This document shows, one piece after another, positions 15,919 through 24,002 of a DNA stretch of 64,000 nucleotides (within the stretch, counting starts at the first letter, position 1; every line of letters starts with the position of its first letter). The stretch is from an uncultured Collinsella sp. (lineage in GTDB: Bacteria > Actinomycetota > Coriobacteriia > Coriobacteriales > Coriobacteriaceae). The DNA is taken from contig CAKUEW010000004.1 of assembly GCA_934646815.1 (NCBI GenBank), forward strand, positions 1 to 64,000. The letters run 5' to 3'. The notes under the pieces are model-generated. The model worked only from the letters and a program-made list of their open reading frames with translations. It had not been told where the DNA came from and did not search any database. A program made the position numbers and the translations under genes.

Positions 15919-15974
15919 ATGTGCGCCCCTGCGAGAATGTTTGAGCATGGAATGATATATAGGGGGCTCACACG
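15919..15974 (+). repeat. Palindromic repeat element, copy C (shortened)
   Basis: GCGAGAATGTTTGAGCATGG at 15931-15950 is identical to part of copies A and B, and GATATATAGG follows. The left arm is reduced to GTGCGCCCCT, which can still pair imperfectly with AGGGGGCTCAC on the right. The middle of the core is missing. Confidence 0.65.
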
Positions 15975-15986
15975 GGTGTGCGGACA

Positions 15987-16430
15987 TTACAATACGCCGC
16001 TGGAGCCGAAGCCTCCGGTTCCTCGGTCGGTTTGGTCTAGTTCTTCTACTTCTATGAGGTTGACCGTGGGGACTTTTTGGATGACGAGTTGGGCTATGCG
16101 GTCGCCCTTGCTGATGACGATGTCGTTCGTGGGGTCTAGGTTGATGAGGATGACTTTAAGTTCTCCTCGGTAGTGGGCGTCGATGAGGCCGGGCGTATTG
16201 ACTATAGACAGGCCCTGTTTGATGGCCAGACCGCTGCGGGGCTGGACGAAGCCGGCGTAGCCATCGGGCAAGGCGATGGCCAAGCCCGTAGAAACCAGGC
16301 GGCGCTCAAAAGGTTTGAGCACGCAATCCTCATTGGAGCGCAGGTCGAGACCGGCGTCTGTGGGGTGAGCGTATTTGGGAAGCTCGACCGTAGGGTCGAG
16401 ACGCTTGATGTTGACGGTAATGTTGGACAT
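15987..16430 (-). CDS. dut: dUTP diphosphatase
   Basis: Trimeric dUTPase of 147 residues, hydrolysing dUTP to dUMP and keeping uracil out of DNA. All five motifs are visible: [32 protein letters not shown] with the catalytic Asp, GDRIAQLV and the C-terminal [10 protein letters not shown] that closes over the active site. Normal length. It starts 4 bases after nrdR stops, so the two are probably co-transcribed, linking nucleotide-pool genes. Confidence 0.96.
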   Translation of the reverse strand: MSNITVNIKRLDPTVELPKYAHPTDAGLDLRSNEDCVLKPFERRLVSTGLAIALPDGYAGFVQPRSGLAIKQGLSIVNTPGLIDAHYRGELKVILINLDPTNDIVISKGDRIAQLVIQKVPTVNLIEVEELDQTDRGTGGFGSSGVL

Positions 16431-16434
16431 GGAA

Positions 16435-16878
16435 TCACCTTAGCTTGTCGAGCTCTTGCAAAAACTCATCGACGTCTTTGAAGTCACGGTAGACCGAGGC
16501 AAAGCGGATATAGGCCACCTTATCGATCTTGGCCAGTCGCTTAAGCACCATATCGCCCAGCTCATGCGACGTCACTGCCGTCAGCGTACGCGAGCGAAGC
16601 TCAACCTCGATATCATCGATGATCTCATTAAGCTTTTTGGTGTCGATATCACGCTTGATGGTGGCTCGCATCAGGCCCACCAACAATTTATTGCGATCGA
16701 AGCGCTGTTTGGACCCATCGGACTTAATAACCTCAATGGGATCTTCGCAACGCTCGAACGTCGTGAATCGGTAGTTACACGAGCAGCACTCTCGACGGCG
16801 CTTAATCGTATTGCTCGACTCCTGCATACGGGAATCGACGACGCGGGTATGTGCCTTGCCGCATTTTGGACAGCGCAT
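16435..16878 (-). CDS. nrdR: Transcriptional repressor NrdR
   Basis: Repressor of ribonucleotide reductase genes, 147 residues. The N-terminal zinc ribbon has CPKC at residues 3-6 and CCSC at about 31-34. An ATP-cone follows ([20 protein letters not shown]), reading ATP/dATP levels. Full length and intact. The start codon and ribosome-binding site lie inside one arm of a perfect 12-base inverted repeat (16873-16916), which may limit translation. No nrd genes occur in the window, so its targets are elsewhere. Confidence 0.95.
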   Translation of the reverse strand: MRCPKCGKAHTRVVDSRMQESSNTIKRRRECCSCNYRFTTFERCEDPIEVIKSDGSKQRFDRNKLLVGLMRATIKRDIDTKKLNEIIDDIEVELRSRTLTAVTSHELGDMVLKRLAKIDKVAYIRFASVYRDFKDVDEFLQELDKLR

Positions 16879-16916
16879 GGTACCTCCTCTTAAACGATAA
16901 CAAGGGTACCATGCGC
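16873..16916 (-). promoter_or_regulatory. Inverted repeat overlapping the nrdR start codon
   Basis: GCGCATGGTACC at 16873-16884 is exactly complementary to 16905-16916. In nrdR mRNA the 3' arm covers the ribosome-binding site and ATG, with a 20-base loop. It could be a translation-blocking hairpin or an operator. Confidence 0.55.
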
Positions 16917-16929
16917 GACGCGATTATGA

Positions 16930-17379
16930 TTACGGGCGAGCAGGAACCTTAAGATGCGCACCGGCGTCGAGAGATCCGTGGTCAAGGTGATTGACGCTGC
17001 GGATCATATCGGAGGTCTCTTGTGTAGAAAGACCCTCGACCGGATGCTCCTCGGCAAGCGACCACAGCGAATCACCCGGCTGAACGCGCACCGTCTCGTA
17101 GGTAACGTTGGCAACGGTATCCGCGTAGGCGGCATGACGGGCAGTAAAAACAGAAGCCGCAAGGACAAAGCAGAGCGTCAAACCGACAGCGACCACAACG
17201 ATCGTCGACACCTTCAAGGGCACAGGAGTTTCGGAAACAGCAACTCGCGGAGCACGCACAGGCTGAGCAGACACAGGCTTAAAACCAGCGCGGCCACCTT
17301 TAACGACCGTAAAGGCCGGAGCGGCAGGCGACTCGAGCTTAAGGGCGAGGTTTCCCTGGACCATATCCGTTGCGTTCAT
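16930..17379 (-). CDS. LysM-domain membrane protein, YneA-like SOS protein
   Basis: A 149-residue protein with a cytoplasmic N-terminus of about 55 residues, one membrane helix (STIVVVAVGLTLCFVLAASVF) and an outside LysM domain (TVRVQPGDSLWSLAEEH ... HLKVPARP) that should bind peptidoglycan. It is divergent from lexA, with three SOS boxes in the gap. In Bacillus and several actinobacteria, the LysM protein divergent from lexA (YneA/DivS type) is an SOS-induced division inhibitor, so that role is a good inference. GAGGAG precedes the ATG. Confidence 0.8.
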   Translation of the reverse strand: MNATDMVQGNLALKLESPAAPAFTVVKGGRAGFKPVSAQPVRAPRVAVSETPVPLKVSTIVVVAVGLTLCFVLAASVFTARHAAYADTVANVTYETVRVQPGDSLWSLAEEHPVEGLSTQETSDMIRSVNHLDHGSLDAGAHLKVPARP

Positions 17380-17449
17380 CTTGTTCTCCTCTCGTGTGTT
17401 TTGACGAGAACTGTTTTATCAAGCCGCACGGACAAAAAAGTCTAGCGCG

Positions 17450-17463
17450 GGAACGAATGTTCG
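17450..17463. promoter_or_regulatory. SOS (LexA) box 1, nearest the LysM gene
   Basis: GAAC-GAAT-GTTC at 17451-17462 matches the Gram-positive LexA consensus CGAAC-N4-GTTCG at nine of ten fixed positions. Confidence 0.85.
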
Positions 17464-17477
17464 GTTATTATTATCTT

Positions 17478-17491
17478 CGAACAGTTGTTCC
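17478..17491. promoter_or_regulatory. SOS (LexA) box 2
   Basis: CGAAC-AGTT-GTTCC, one mismatch to the full consensus. It lies midway between the LysM gene and lexA. Confidence 0.85.
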
Positions 17492-17505
17492 TGTCAAGCA
17501 ATAAA

Positions 17506-17519
17506 CGAACATTTGTTTG
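17506..17519. promoter_or_regulatory. SOS (LexA) box 3, nearest lexA
   Basis: CGAAC-ATTT-GTTTG, one mismatch in the right half-site, 23 bases before the lexA start. Confidence 0.75.
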
Positions 17520-17542
17520 GCAAAGGCAGAGAGGATCCCCTG

Positions 17543-18190
17543 ATGGCTCGCAAAATTACCAAGCGTCAGCAGCAGATTTACGACTTCATCAAGGAATACC
17601 AAAAGGAGAAGGGTTATCCGCCCAGCGTGCGTGAGATGGCATCGGCCGTGGGCCTGTCCTCCCCCAGCACGGTCCATGCGCACCTTTCCGCCCTCGAGGC
17701 CCGTGGGCTGCTAAAGCGTGACGCCACCAAGCCCCGTGCCCTGGAACTCTTTAACGAGGATGGCTCTTCCGTCTCTATCTCCAACAAACCCGAGGAGCCC
17801 GCTGCCCCCCGTGGAGCCGTGTCGCTACCGCTTGTTGGGCGCGTCGCTGCCGGGATTCCCATCCTTGCCGAGCAAAACATCGAAGACACGTTTACCGTAC
17901 CGACCGAGATTGCCACGGACCAGGGCTCCTTTATTCTTGAGGTGCATGGGAACTCGATGATCAACGTCGGCATCTATAACGGCGACTACATCATTGTTCG
18001 CGAGCAGAAGAGCGCCATGAATGGCGAGATCGTCGTTGCGATGATCGATGGCGCCGCAACCGTCAAGACCTTCTACAAGGAACAGGGACGCGTTCGTCTT
18101 CAGCCCGAGAATGACACCATGGAGCCTATCTACGCCACCAACCCGGTCATTCTGGGCAAGGTCGTGGCCCTGATGCGTCGGTTCTCGTAA
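17543..18190 (+). CDS. lexA: SOS repressor LexA
   Basis: Self-cleaving repressor of the SOS response, 215 residues. The winged-helix N-terminus has YPPSVREMASAVGLSSPSTVHAHL as recognition region. The cleavage site is Ala103-Gly104 in GRVAAGIP. The catalytic dyad is Ser138 (HGNSM) and Lys175 (ATVKTF). The ATG at 17543 has AGAGGAT upstream; an earlier in-frame start at 17513 falls inside the third SOS box and is rejected. Three SOS boxes in the divergent gap indicate autorepression. recA at 26519-27682 has its own box. Confidence 0.97.
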   Translation: MARKITKRQQQIYDFIKEYQKEKGYPPSVREMASAVGLSSPSTVHAHLSALEARGLLKRDATKPRALELFNEDGSSVSISNKPEEPAAPRGAVSLPLVGRVAAGIPILAEQNIEDTFTVPTEIATDQGSFILEVHGNSMINVGIYNGDYIIVREQKSAMNGEIVVAMIDGAATVKTFYKEQGRVRLQPENDTMEPIYATNPVILGKVVALMRRFS

Positions 18191-18897
18191 TGCAGCAACA
18201 GCGCATCACCATCTTTGATACCGTTCGCGGGTTTACGATGCTGTCGATGGCAGGCTTCCATGCCTGCTACGACTTGGCATACCTCTACGGCTGGAACATG
18301 CCCTGGTTTACCCAAACCGTATTTCAGGACATCTGGCGCGCCAGCATTAGCTGGGTATTTTTGTTCATCGCGGGATGGATGTGCACCCTCTCGCGCAACA
18401 ACGCCAAACGTGCCGCCAAGTATGCCATAGCGGCGCTTATCGTCTGGGCGGCAACAACGCTCGTCTCGGTCGACGATTCGGTCAATTTTGGCATTATCTA
18501 CTGCATGGCAGCCTGTACGGCGATTGTGGCGTTTGCTCGTCCAGCCCTCAATAGGATGCCGGCGGGATGGGGCATTGGGGTTTGCCTGATACTTTTCGCC
18601 CTTACCTGGGGCATCCCAAAATCGGTCTACCCTATCCCCCATCTCGCCTGGCTGGGCTTTCCCGGTCCAGGATTTGTATCGGGCGACTATTACCCCATCA
18701 TCCCATTTGTTTTTATGTATCTCACAGGCTTCTTTGCCGCAAGGCTCACTCAAAAGACGGGGAGACCGACACCCAGCTGGGCATACGCCAACCCCGTACC
18801 GGCACTTGCCAACCTAGGACGCCACGCACTCCCCTTCTACCTGCTACACCAACCCATTATCTTGGGTGTTTTGGAGCTTATCTACTCCGTGCGATAA
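18190..18897 (+). CDS. HGSNAT/DUF1624-type membrane acyltransferase-like protein
   Basis: Membrane protein of 235 residues with about seven helices. The start RITIFDTVRGFTMLSMAGFHACYDL is the N-terminal signature of the heparan-alpha-glucosaminide N-acetyltransferase catalytic domain family (formerly DUF1624), with the conserved Asp, Arg, Gly and His. LGRHALPFYLLHQPIIL near the C-terminus is also typical. Bacterial members probably acylate an extracytoplasmic sugar, but the substrate is not known. Its ATG overlaps the lexA stop (TAATG), so it is transcribed with lexA. Its 3' end overlaps the convergent hflX by 16 bases. Confidence 0.8.
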   Translation: MQQQRITIFDTVRGFTMLSMAGFHACYDLAYLYGWNMPWFTQTVFQDIWRASISWVFLFIAGWMCTLSRNNAKRAAKYAIAALIVWAATTLVSVDDSVNFGIIYCMAACTAIVAFARPALNRMPAGWGIGVCLILFALTWGIPKSVYPIPHLAWLGFPGPGFVSGDYYPIIPFVFMYLTGFFAARLTQKTGRPTPSWAYANPVPALANLGRHALPFYLLHQPIILGVLELIYSVR

Positions 18898-20171
18898 CGC
18901 TCGAGTCGAGGCGCGATACGAGCCGGCAACTTCGCCACAATGCGAACGCCCTCTTCCAGATATTCCTCGTGCAACAAGGTGCCCTGCTCGTGCACAAGCG
19001 TGATCAGGGCGCCCTCGCGATACGGAATATCGGCAGAGAGCAGCACGTCGGTCGCCGCCGCCTCGCGGGCAATGCGTTCAACGAGGTCGTCCAGGCCTTC
19101 GCCCGTTTGGGCGGAAAACAGCACTGCCTCGGGATAACGACGACGAAAACTCAAACGGTCAACGGTATCGAGCAGGTCAATTTTATTGAACACCGTCAAC
19201 GTCAAACGCTCGCCGGCGCCAATCTCATCCAGCACGCGATCGACGGCCTCCAGCTGACGCTCGTAATCCTCGTCGGACGCGTCGACGACTTTTAAAATCA
19301 AATCGGCACCAAGAACCTCAGAAAGGGTTGATTTAAACGCATCGACCAAACCATGAGGAAGCTTTTGAATGAACCCGACCGTATCGGTAATAGTCATGCC
19401 ACGGCCGCCGGGCAGACGATACGAACGCGTCGTAGGATCGAGCGTGGCAAACAACTTGTCCTGCGAGAGCACCGTAGATCCCGTCAGACGATTAAGAAGC
19501 GTCGACTTGCCGGCATTGGTATAACCGGCAAGTGCCACGCGAAACGCAGGCGATTCAATGCGGCTCTTGGATTGGACATCGCGGCGCTGCTCAACTTGCT
19601 TAAGCTCGCGACGAAGGGCAGCAATTTTGTTGCGAATCAGACGCCGGTCGACCTCGAGCTGGCTCTCGCCCTGTCCAAAGCGCGAACCGATGCCGCCACG
19701 CGTCTGCTCTTTGGCAAGATGGCTCCACATGCCACGCAGACGGGGCAGCAGGTATTGCAATTGCGCAAGCTGTACCTGCAAACGACCCTCGCGCGTCTGG
19801 GCATGGAGGCCAAAGATATCCAAGATGAGCGCGGTGCGGTCGATAATCTTAACCGGCTCACCCACGGCTTTCTCAAGATACGACTGCTGCGAGGGCGTCA
19901 GGTCATCGTCAAAGATAACAACGTCGGCATCCATGCGATGCACCAGGCCACAAAGCTCCTCGACCTTACCGGAACCGATAAACGACTTGGGATACGGCTT
20001 GACCAAACGCTGCGACAAGCGTGCGACGCATTGCGCACCTGCCGTATGGGCCAAGCGCTCGAGCTCGTCGAGCGAACGATCGAGCGGCCACGCGTTATCA
20101 CGCCACTCCACACCGACAAGAATTGCCCGCTCGGGTTCTGGTGCTGTGGGAACGAGGGGAAAACGAGCCAT
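18882..20171 (-). CDS. hflX: GTPase HflX
   Basis: Ribosome-associated GTPase of 429 residues that splits stalled or heat-damaged 70S ribosomes. The N-terminal HflX domain carries LSQRLVKPYPKSFIGSGKVEEL and the glycine-rich THLAKEQTRGGIGSRFGQGE-like region. The G domain has G1 GYTNAGKST, G3 DTVGFIQKLP and G4 NKID. Length is normal. The ATG overlaps the miaA stop (TAATG). HflX next to miaA is a widespread arrangement (in E. coli miaA-hfq-hflX); hfq is absent here. Confidence 0.95.
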   Translation of the reverse strand: MARFPLVPTAPEPERAILVGVEWRDNAWPLDRSLDELERLAHTAGAQCVARLSQRLVKPYPKSFIGSGKVEELCGLVHRMDADVVIFDDDLTPSQQSYLEKAVGEPVKIIDRTALILDIFGLHAQTREGRLQVQLAQLQYLLPRLRGMWSHLAKEQTRGGIGSRFGQGESQLEVDRRLIRNKIAALRRELKQVEQRRDVQSKSRIESPAFRVALAGYTNAGKSTLLNRLTGSTVLSQDKLFATLDPTTRSYRLPGGRGMTITDTVGFIQKLPHGLVDAFKSTLSEVLGADLILKVVDASDEDYERQLEAVDRVLDEIGAGERLTLTVFNKIDLLDTVDRLSFRRRYPEAVLFSAQTGEGLDDLVERIAREAAATDVLLSADIPYREGALITLVHEQGTLLHEEYLEEGVRIVAKLPARIAPRLERYRTE

Positions 20172-21109
20172 TATGCCGCCTCGATACGATGCAGAATATC
20201 TTCAACGACATCATCGATCGTAAGTTCATCCATGTCGAACCACACAATGCGATTATCGCGCTTAAACCATGATAGTTGGCGCTTAGCATAACGACGCGAG
20301 CGCATCTTAATGAGCTCGCGCGCTTCATCCATCGTGATATCGCCGTTAAAGGCCTCAATAATTTCTTTATAGCCAATCGCCTGCATAGACGTGAGCGCGC
20401 CGCCTAAGCCCTGATCCATAAGACCCTGGACTTCCTGCACCAACCCCTGTTCAAACATAAGGTCAACGCGCAGGTTAATACGCTCGTAGAGCGCTTTGCG
20501 ATTTCGCGTAAGTCCAAACCACAGCGCATGGTACCGTTCATGCGGAACGGCAAACTGAGACTTTTGCTGGGCATACGAAACGCCATCATCGTGCATCTCG
20601 AGCGCACGGATTACACGGCGTACATTATGCGGGTGGATAACGGCGGCAGACTCCGGATCGCGCTCGGCGAGCAACGCATGCAGTGCCTCCTCGCCGATAC
20701 GGGCGGCAAGCTCCTGATAGCCCGCGCGGCGGTCATCCTCAAGCTCGCCCGACGGAAAATCCATCTCGTCGAGCGCTGCTTTAAGGTATAGGCCCGTACC
20801 GCCACAAAATACGGGCAGACGGCCTTCACCGATCAAGCGCTCAACGTGCTTCCTTGCATCAACCTGATACAGTGCAGCCGAATATGCAAAGCCGGGCTCC
20901 ACGATATCAACCAGGCGCAACGGCACCGTGCATTCCTCGGGAGTCATCTTGGCGGTTCCGATGTCCATGCCACGATAGATTTGCATCGCATCGCACGAAA
21001 GAACCTCGGACGAAAGGCGCGCAGCCAAATGATCGGCGGCATCACTCTTTCCAACCGCCGTGGGACCCACGATAGCAATAGCCTGCAGATCGGCGCAAGG
21101 ACAAGTCAT
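20171..21109 (-). CDS. miaA: tRNA dimethylallyltransferase
   Basis: Adds a dimethylallyl group to N6 of A37 in tRNAs reading UNN codons, the step before MiaB. The 312-residue protein starts with the P-loop AIVGPTAVGKSDAA, then LSCDAMQIYRGMDIGTAK with the catalytic Asp, GGTGLYLKA and a C-terminal tRNA-binding part (SMQAIGYKEII). Normal length. The start overlaps the miaB stop by one base (TAATG), so the two steps of ms2i6A synthesis are translationally coupled. Confidence 0.96.
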   Translation of the reverse strand: MTCPCADLQAIAIVGPTAVGKSDAADHLAARLSSEVLSCDAMQIYRGMDIGTAKMTPEECTVPLRLVDIVEPGFAYSAALYQVDARKHVERLIGEGRLPVFCGGTGLYLKAALDEMDFPSGELEDDRRAGYQELAARIGEEALHALLAERDPESAAVIHPHNVRRVIRALEMHDDGVSYAQQKSQFAVPHERYHALWFGLTRNRKALYERINLRVDLMFEQGLVQEVQGLMDQGLGGALTSMQAIGYKEIIEAFNGDITMDEARELIKMRSRRYAKRQLSWFKRDNRIVWFDMDELTIDDVVEDILHRIEAA

Positions 21110-22479
21110 TAGCGCGGCTCACCAACGACAGAGCCGGACAGATACCAGGTCTTGGCGACGTCGACGTCAACGTCGACAATCTTGCCGATAAGCTGGTCAA
21201 TGCTATAGCCCTCGGGGATGGGCGCATGAACGGTCTGGTTCTTGGGACTCTTGCCGAGTAGCACCATATCGTTCTTTTTGCTCGTGCCCTCGATGAGCGC
21301 CGGCACCACGGTATGAAGCTCACCTTGGTTGTACTCGTGCGCCGTGGTCTCCACAACCTTCACCAGACGGTTAAAGCGCTCAAGAATTACCTCGCGCGGC
21401 GTGGGATCATCAATCTCGGCCGCCGGCGTACCCGCACGCTTAGAGTAGATAAACGTGTAAGCCTGTGCGTAACGGACGGTCTCGGCAAGCGAAAGTGTCT
21501 GCTCAAAATCTTCCTCGGTCTCGCCCGGGAAACCGACAATAATGTCGGTGGAAAGTGCGATATCGGGCATACGGTTGCGAATGCGATCGACCAGCCCCAG
21601 ATAATCCTCGCGCGTGTAGCGGCGATTCATTTCCTTAAGGATGCGCGTAGAACCCGACTGAACGGCCAAGTGCAACTGCGGCATAACGGCAGGTGTCTCG
21701 GCCATGGCATCGATGGTTTCGGGCAGCAGATCCTTGGGGTGCGAGGACGTAAAGAAGATGCGCTCTACACCCGTATCACCCACTGCTCGCAGCAGGTCGG
21801 CAAAGCGCGGCCTACCAAACAGATCGCGTCCATACGAGTTAACGTTTTGACCGAGCAGCGTAATCTCGCGCACGCCCTGGCGCACCAGACCGGTCACCTC
21901 GTCGACAATCTCCTCAAACGGACGGCTCTTCTCTCGGCCACGAACGTAGGGCACGATGCAGTACGTGCAGAAGTTATTGCAGCCCGTCATGATGGGCACC
22001 CAAGCGTGATACTGCGTCTCGCGATGCCACGGCATACTCATGGCATCGGTATCCTCATGTTCGTTCGTGCGAATATGGCGCTTGCCGTCCAGGAAGGCCT
22101 CGGCAATGAGCTCAGCCACATGCGCGATGGAATGCGTACCGAAGATGACGTTGACATTATCGACGTTGGTAAGCAAGCCCTCACCATCGCGCTGGGCGAT
22201 GCAACCGCCCACGGCCACCACGCGCTTGCCTGAGGGCGACGGCGGCAGGCTCTTGCAGGAGTTGCAATGGCCATACAGGCGCGTGTCCGCAGCCTCGCGC
22301 ACGCAGCACGTCATGAACACAACGATATCGGCATGTTCGGGATCGAGCGCCATAAGACAGCCATACGAATCGAGCAAGCCACTCACGCGCTCGGAATCGT
22401 GCTGGTTCATCTGACAACCAAAGGTACGGATAAAGTAGGTTTTACCGGCAAGAATATCGCGTGCAGAACGCTGATCCAT
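21109..22479 (-). CDS. miaB: tRNA-2-methylthio-N6-dimethylallyladenosine synthase
   Basis: Radical-SAM methylthiotransferase of 456 residues that converts i6A37 to ms2i6A37. The N-terminal UPF0004 domain holds three Cys of the auxiliary cluster (TFGCQMN, FMTCCVRE, VGGCIAQ). The radical-SAM motif is CNNFCTYC in MTGCNNFCTYCIVPYVRGRE. A TRAM domain ends the protein (VDVDVAKTWYLSGSVVG). The ATG at 22479 has AGGA 9 bases upstream; another ATG lies two codons earlier. Related enzymes RimO and MtaB are also in this window. Confidence 0.95.
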   Translation of the reverse strand: MDQRSARDILAGKTYFIRTFGCQMNQHDSERVSGLLDSYGCLMALDPEHADIVVFMTCCVREAADTRLYGHCNSCKSLPPSPSGKRVVAVGGCIAQRDGEGLLTNVDNVNVIFGTHSIAHVAELIAEAFLDGKRHIRTNEHEDTDAMSMPWHRETQYHAWVPIMTGCNNFCTYCIVPYVRGREKSRPFEEIVDEVTGLVRQGVREITLLGQNVNSYGRDLFGRPRFADLLRAVGDTGVERIFFTSSHPKDLLPETIDAMAETPAVMPQLHLAVQSGSTRILKEMNRRYTREDYLGLVDRIRNRMPDIALSTDIIVGFPGETEEDFEQTLSLAETVRYAQAYTFIYSKRAGTPAAEIDDPTPREVILERFNRLVKVVETTAHEYNQGELHTVVPALIEGTSKKNDMVLLGKSPKNQTVHAPIPEGYSIDQLIGKIVDVDVDVAKTWYLSGSVVGEPR

Positions 22480-22523
22480 GTGCATATGTCCTAACGATGG
22501 GGGCCAATCGAGGCAAGTAAGCG

Positions 22524-22841
22524 TTACGCCACAGGCTTGACGTCATCCATGACGACGTTATCCATGGCGGCTCGATTGATCTGGTGAACGTAAATTGAAA
22601 GGCGAATCGCCGTGCGCGACTCCCCGTTAATGAGGATGTCCGAAAACACCGGCGCGCAGGAGATATCAAAACCCGTGGGAATCAAAAAGCCGCGCGCAAT
22701 AGCCACGGCCTTAATGGCCTGATTGACGGCACCGGCGCCGACACACTGGATGTTGACGGGAACGCCATCCTTGACCATGCCGGCAATGGCGCCGGCAACG
22801 GACGCGGGCGATGATTTGCTTGATACCTTCAGGCAATCCAT
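22524..22841 (-). CDS. spoVS: Stage V sporulation protein S (SpoVS)
   Basis: Small protein of 105 residues, slightly longer than B. subtilis SpoVS (86). The core begins LKVSSKSSPASVAGAIAGMVKDG, followed by VQCVGAGAVNQAIKAVAIARGFL-like text, which is the Alba-related SpoVS fold. The ATG at 22841 has AGGAG 8 bases upstream; an upstream extension is basic and unlikely to be translated. No other sporulation genes are seen, so a nucleic-acid-binding or regulatory role outside sporulation is likely. Position after rny is conserved with B. subtilis (rny-ymdB-spoVS). Confidence 0.88.
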   Translation of the reverse strand: MDCLKVSSKSSPASVAGAIAGMVKDGVPVNIQCVGAGAVNQAIKAVAIARGFLIPTGFDISCAPVFSDILINGESRTAIRLSIYVHQINRAAMDNVVMDDVKPVA

Positions 22842-22915
22842 GAAGAAACTCCTGCGTTTAAAAGTACGTTTTAACTGCAATAACTGTATCGTACCGAGCG
22901 GACTCGGTAAAGATG

Positions 22916-24001
22916 CTATTCCTCTTTGGCCAAATCGAACGTCACGGTGATGCGATCACGCGAAACGCGAATTTTGGGGTCGCCGCAGAGGTTAAGGTAA
23001 TACCGGGCAGCGAGGTCATTAAAATCTCGCTCCACGGCGCGCGAAAACTGCGCCATATCGTCCTTGGCGATGCGCAACCCGCGACGATCCTTAGCAAGGT
23101 CGACCGGTGCGGGCGTATGAGAGGAGGAATCACGCTCTCGAAGCAGACGGGCCGTAACACCTCGAACCGGTTTAATCTGGCCGGCCAAAATGCGATGAGC
23201 CGTACGCTCGGACATCTCCAGGCCAAGGCCGGAACAGATACGGATAAAGTCCTCCGCGTCCGATGCCATGCCCAGGCGGTCAACGACCGGAAGTTCCTGC
23301 TCATCGTCTACAAATAGTAGCCGCGAGGCATCGAGCCGCGAAGAAGCCTGCGCATAAAGCGTCGCCGCGATCTCGGACGGAGATCCCAGGTACACATCGC
23401 AACCACGCAGCTCCTCGAGCGCAAACTCACAGGCCGCACGGATGATGTTGTGCGGACCGCGAGCACATACGTAGTGCCCATCCTCATCCTTGACCGCCTG
23501 GGGCCAGCTCGACTGATCGGCACGCTCACCCAAGCGGTCGGTCGACACGCTTACCTTAAAGGCCGAGCCCAAATCGACGCCCGATGTGACCACGCGGGCT
23601 TCGTCGGTGTTTTGCTTAATGGAGAACAGCGCCATACCACGGCCGTGCACGCCCCAGCGGTCCATCTTCATGCTCTCGAGCTTGGAGGTGACGCGGGCAT
23701 CGAAGATACGCTCCTGCATGTCCCGCGGCACACCCGAGCCGTTATCCAGGAAAAGGAGGGTGCGGACACCCTCCTCCTTGGTCGTAGCAAGATAGACCTT
23801 GTCGGCACCGGCATCGCGCGCATTGCGCAGCATCTCGATGACGATGTCCTCGACGTGCTGAATATCGTGCTTTGCCTGACGGCGCTCGGCCTCCGAAACG
23901 CGGAGGCGGACATACCCCTCGCCAAGGTTCTCCTCGACGCGCAGGCTGCCCTCCCCCGACATCGACGCGATAAATGAGATGAGCTCGTTCGCGTCGCTCA
24001 T
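22916..24001 (-). CDS. GHKL (MutL/Hsp90-type) ATPase of unknown function
   Basis: A 361-residue protein with a clear GHKL ATPase N-terminal domain. Glu56, Asn60 and Asp63 lie in IEMLRNARDAGA, matching the MutL pattern E-x3-N-x2-DAGA. Asp86-Asn-Gly-Ser-Gly binds nucleotide, and GVHGRGMALFSIK resembles the MutL lid GFRGEAL. The rest has no recognised domain: a middle part with ASRLDASRLLFVDDEQELP and a C-terminus with DFNDLAARYYLNLCGDPKIRVSRDRI. It is not MutL, which is about 600 residues. It lies between rny (2-base gap) and spoVS, the place of ymdB in Bacillus. The role is unknown. Confidence 0.75.
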   Translation of the reverse strand: MSDANELISFIASMSGEGSLRVEENLGEGYVRLRVSEAERRQAKHDIQHVEDIVIEMLRNARDAGADKVYLATTKEEGVRTLLFLDNGSGVPRDMQERIFDARVTSKLESMKMDRWGVHGRGMALFSIKQNTDEARVVTSGVDLGSAFKVSVSTDRLGERADQSSWPQAVKDEDGHYVCARGPHNIIRAACEFALEELRGCDVYLGSPSEIAATLYAQASSRLDASRLLFVDDEQELPVVDRLGMASDAEDFIRICSGLGLEMSERTAHRILAGQIKPVRGVTARLLRERDSSSHTPAPVDLAKDRRGLRIAKDDMAQFSRAVERDFNDLAARYYLNLCGDPKIRVSRDRITVTFDLAKEE

Positions 24002-24002
24002 G

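Larger units (their letters stand above)
15526..15986. other. Gene-free interval filled with palindromic repeats
   Basis: 461 bases between the convergent glycosyltransferase and dut genes. It holds three copies, one partial, of one palindromic repeat and one long terminator-like hairpin. No credible protein gene is seen. Confidence 0.7.

Noticed and set aside
15539..15974. CRISPR-like array
   Set aside because: Copies are in opposite orientations, of unequal length, without regular spacers, and no cas gene is near.
17513..17542. Ten-codon longer lexA start
   Set aside because: It begins inside the third SOS box, and the ATG at 17543 has a good ribosome-binding site and matches LexA N-termini.
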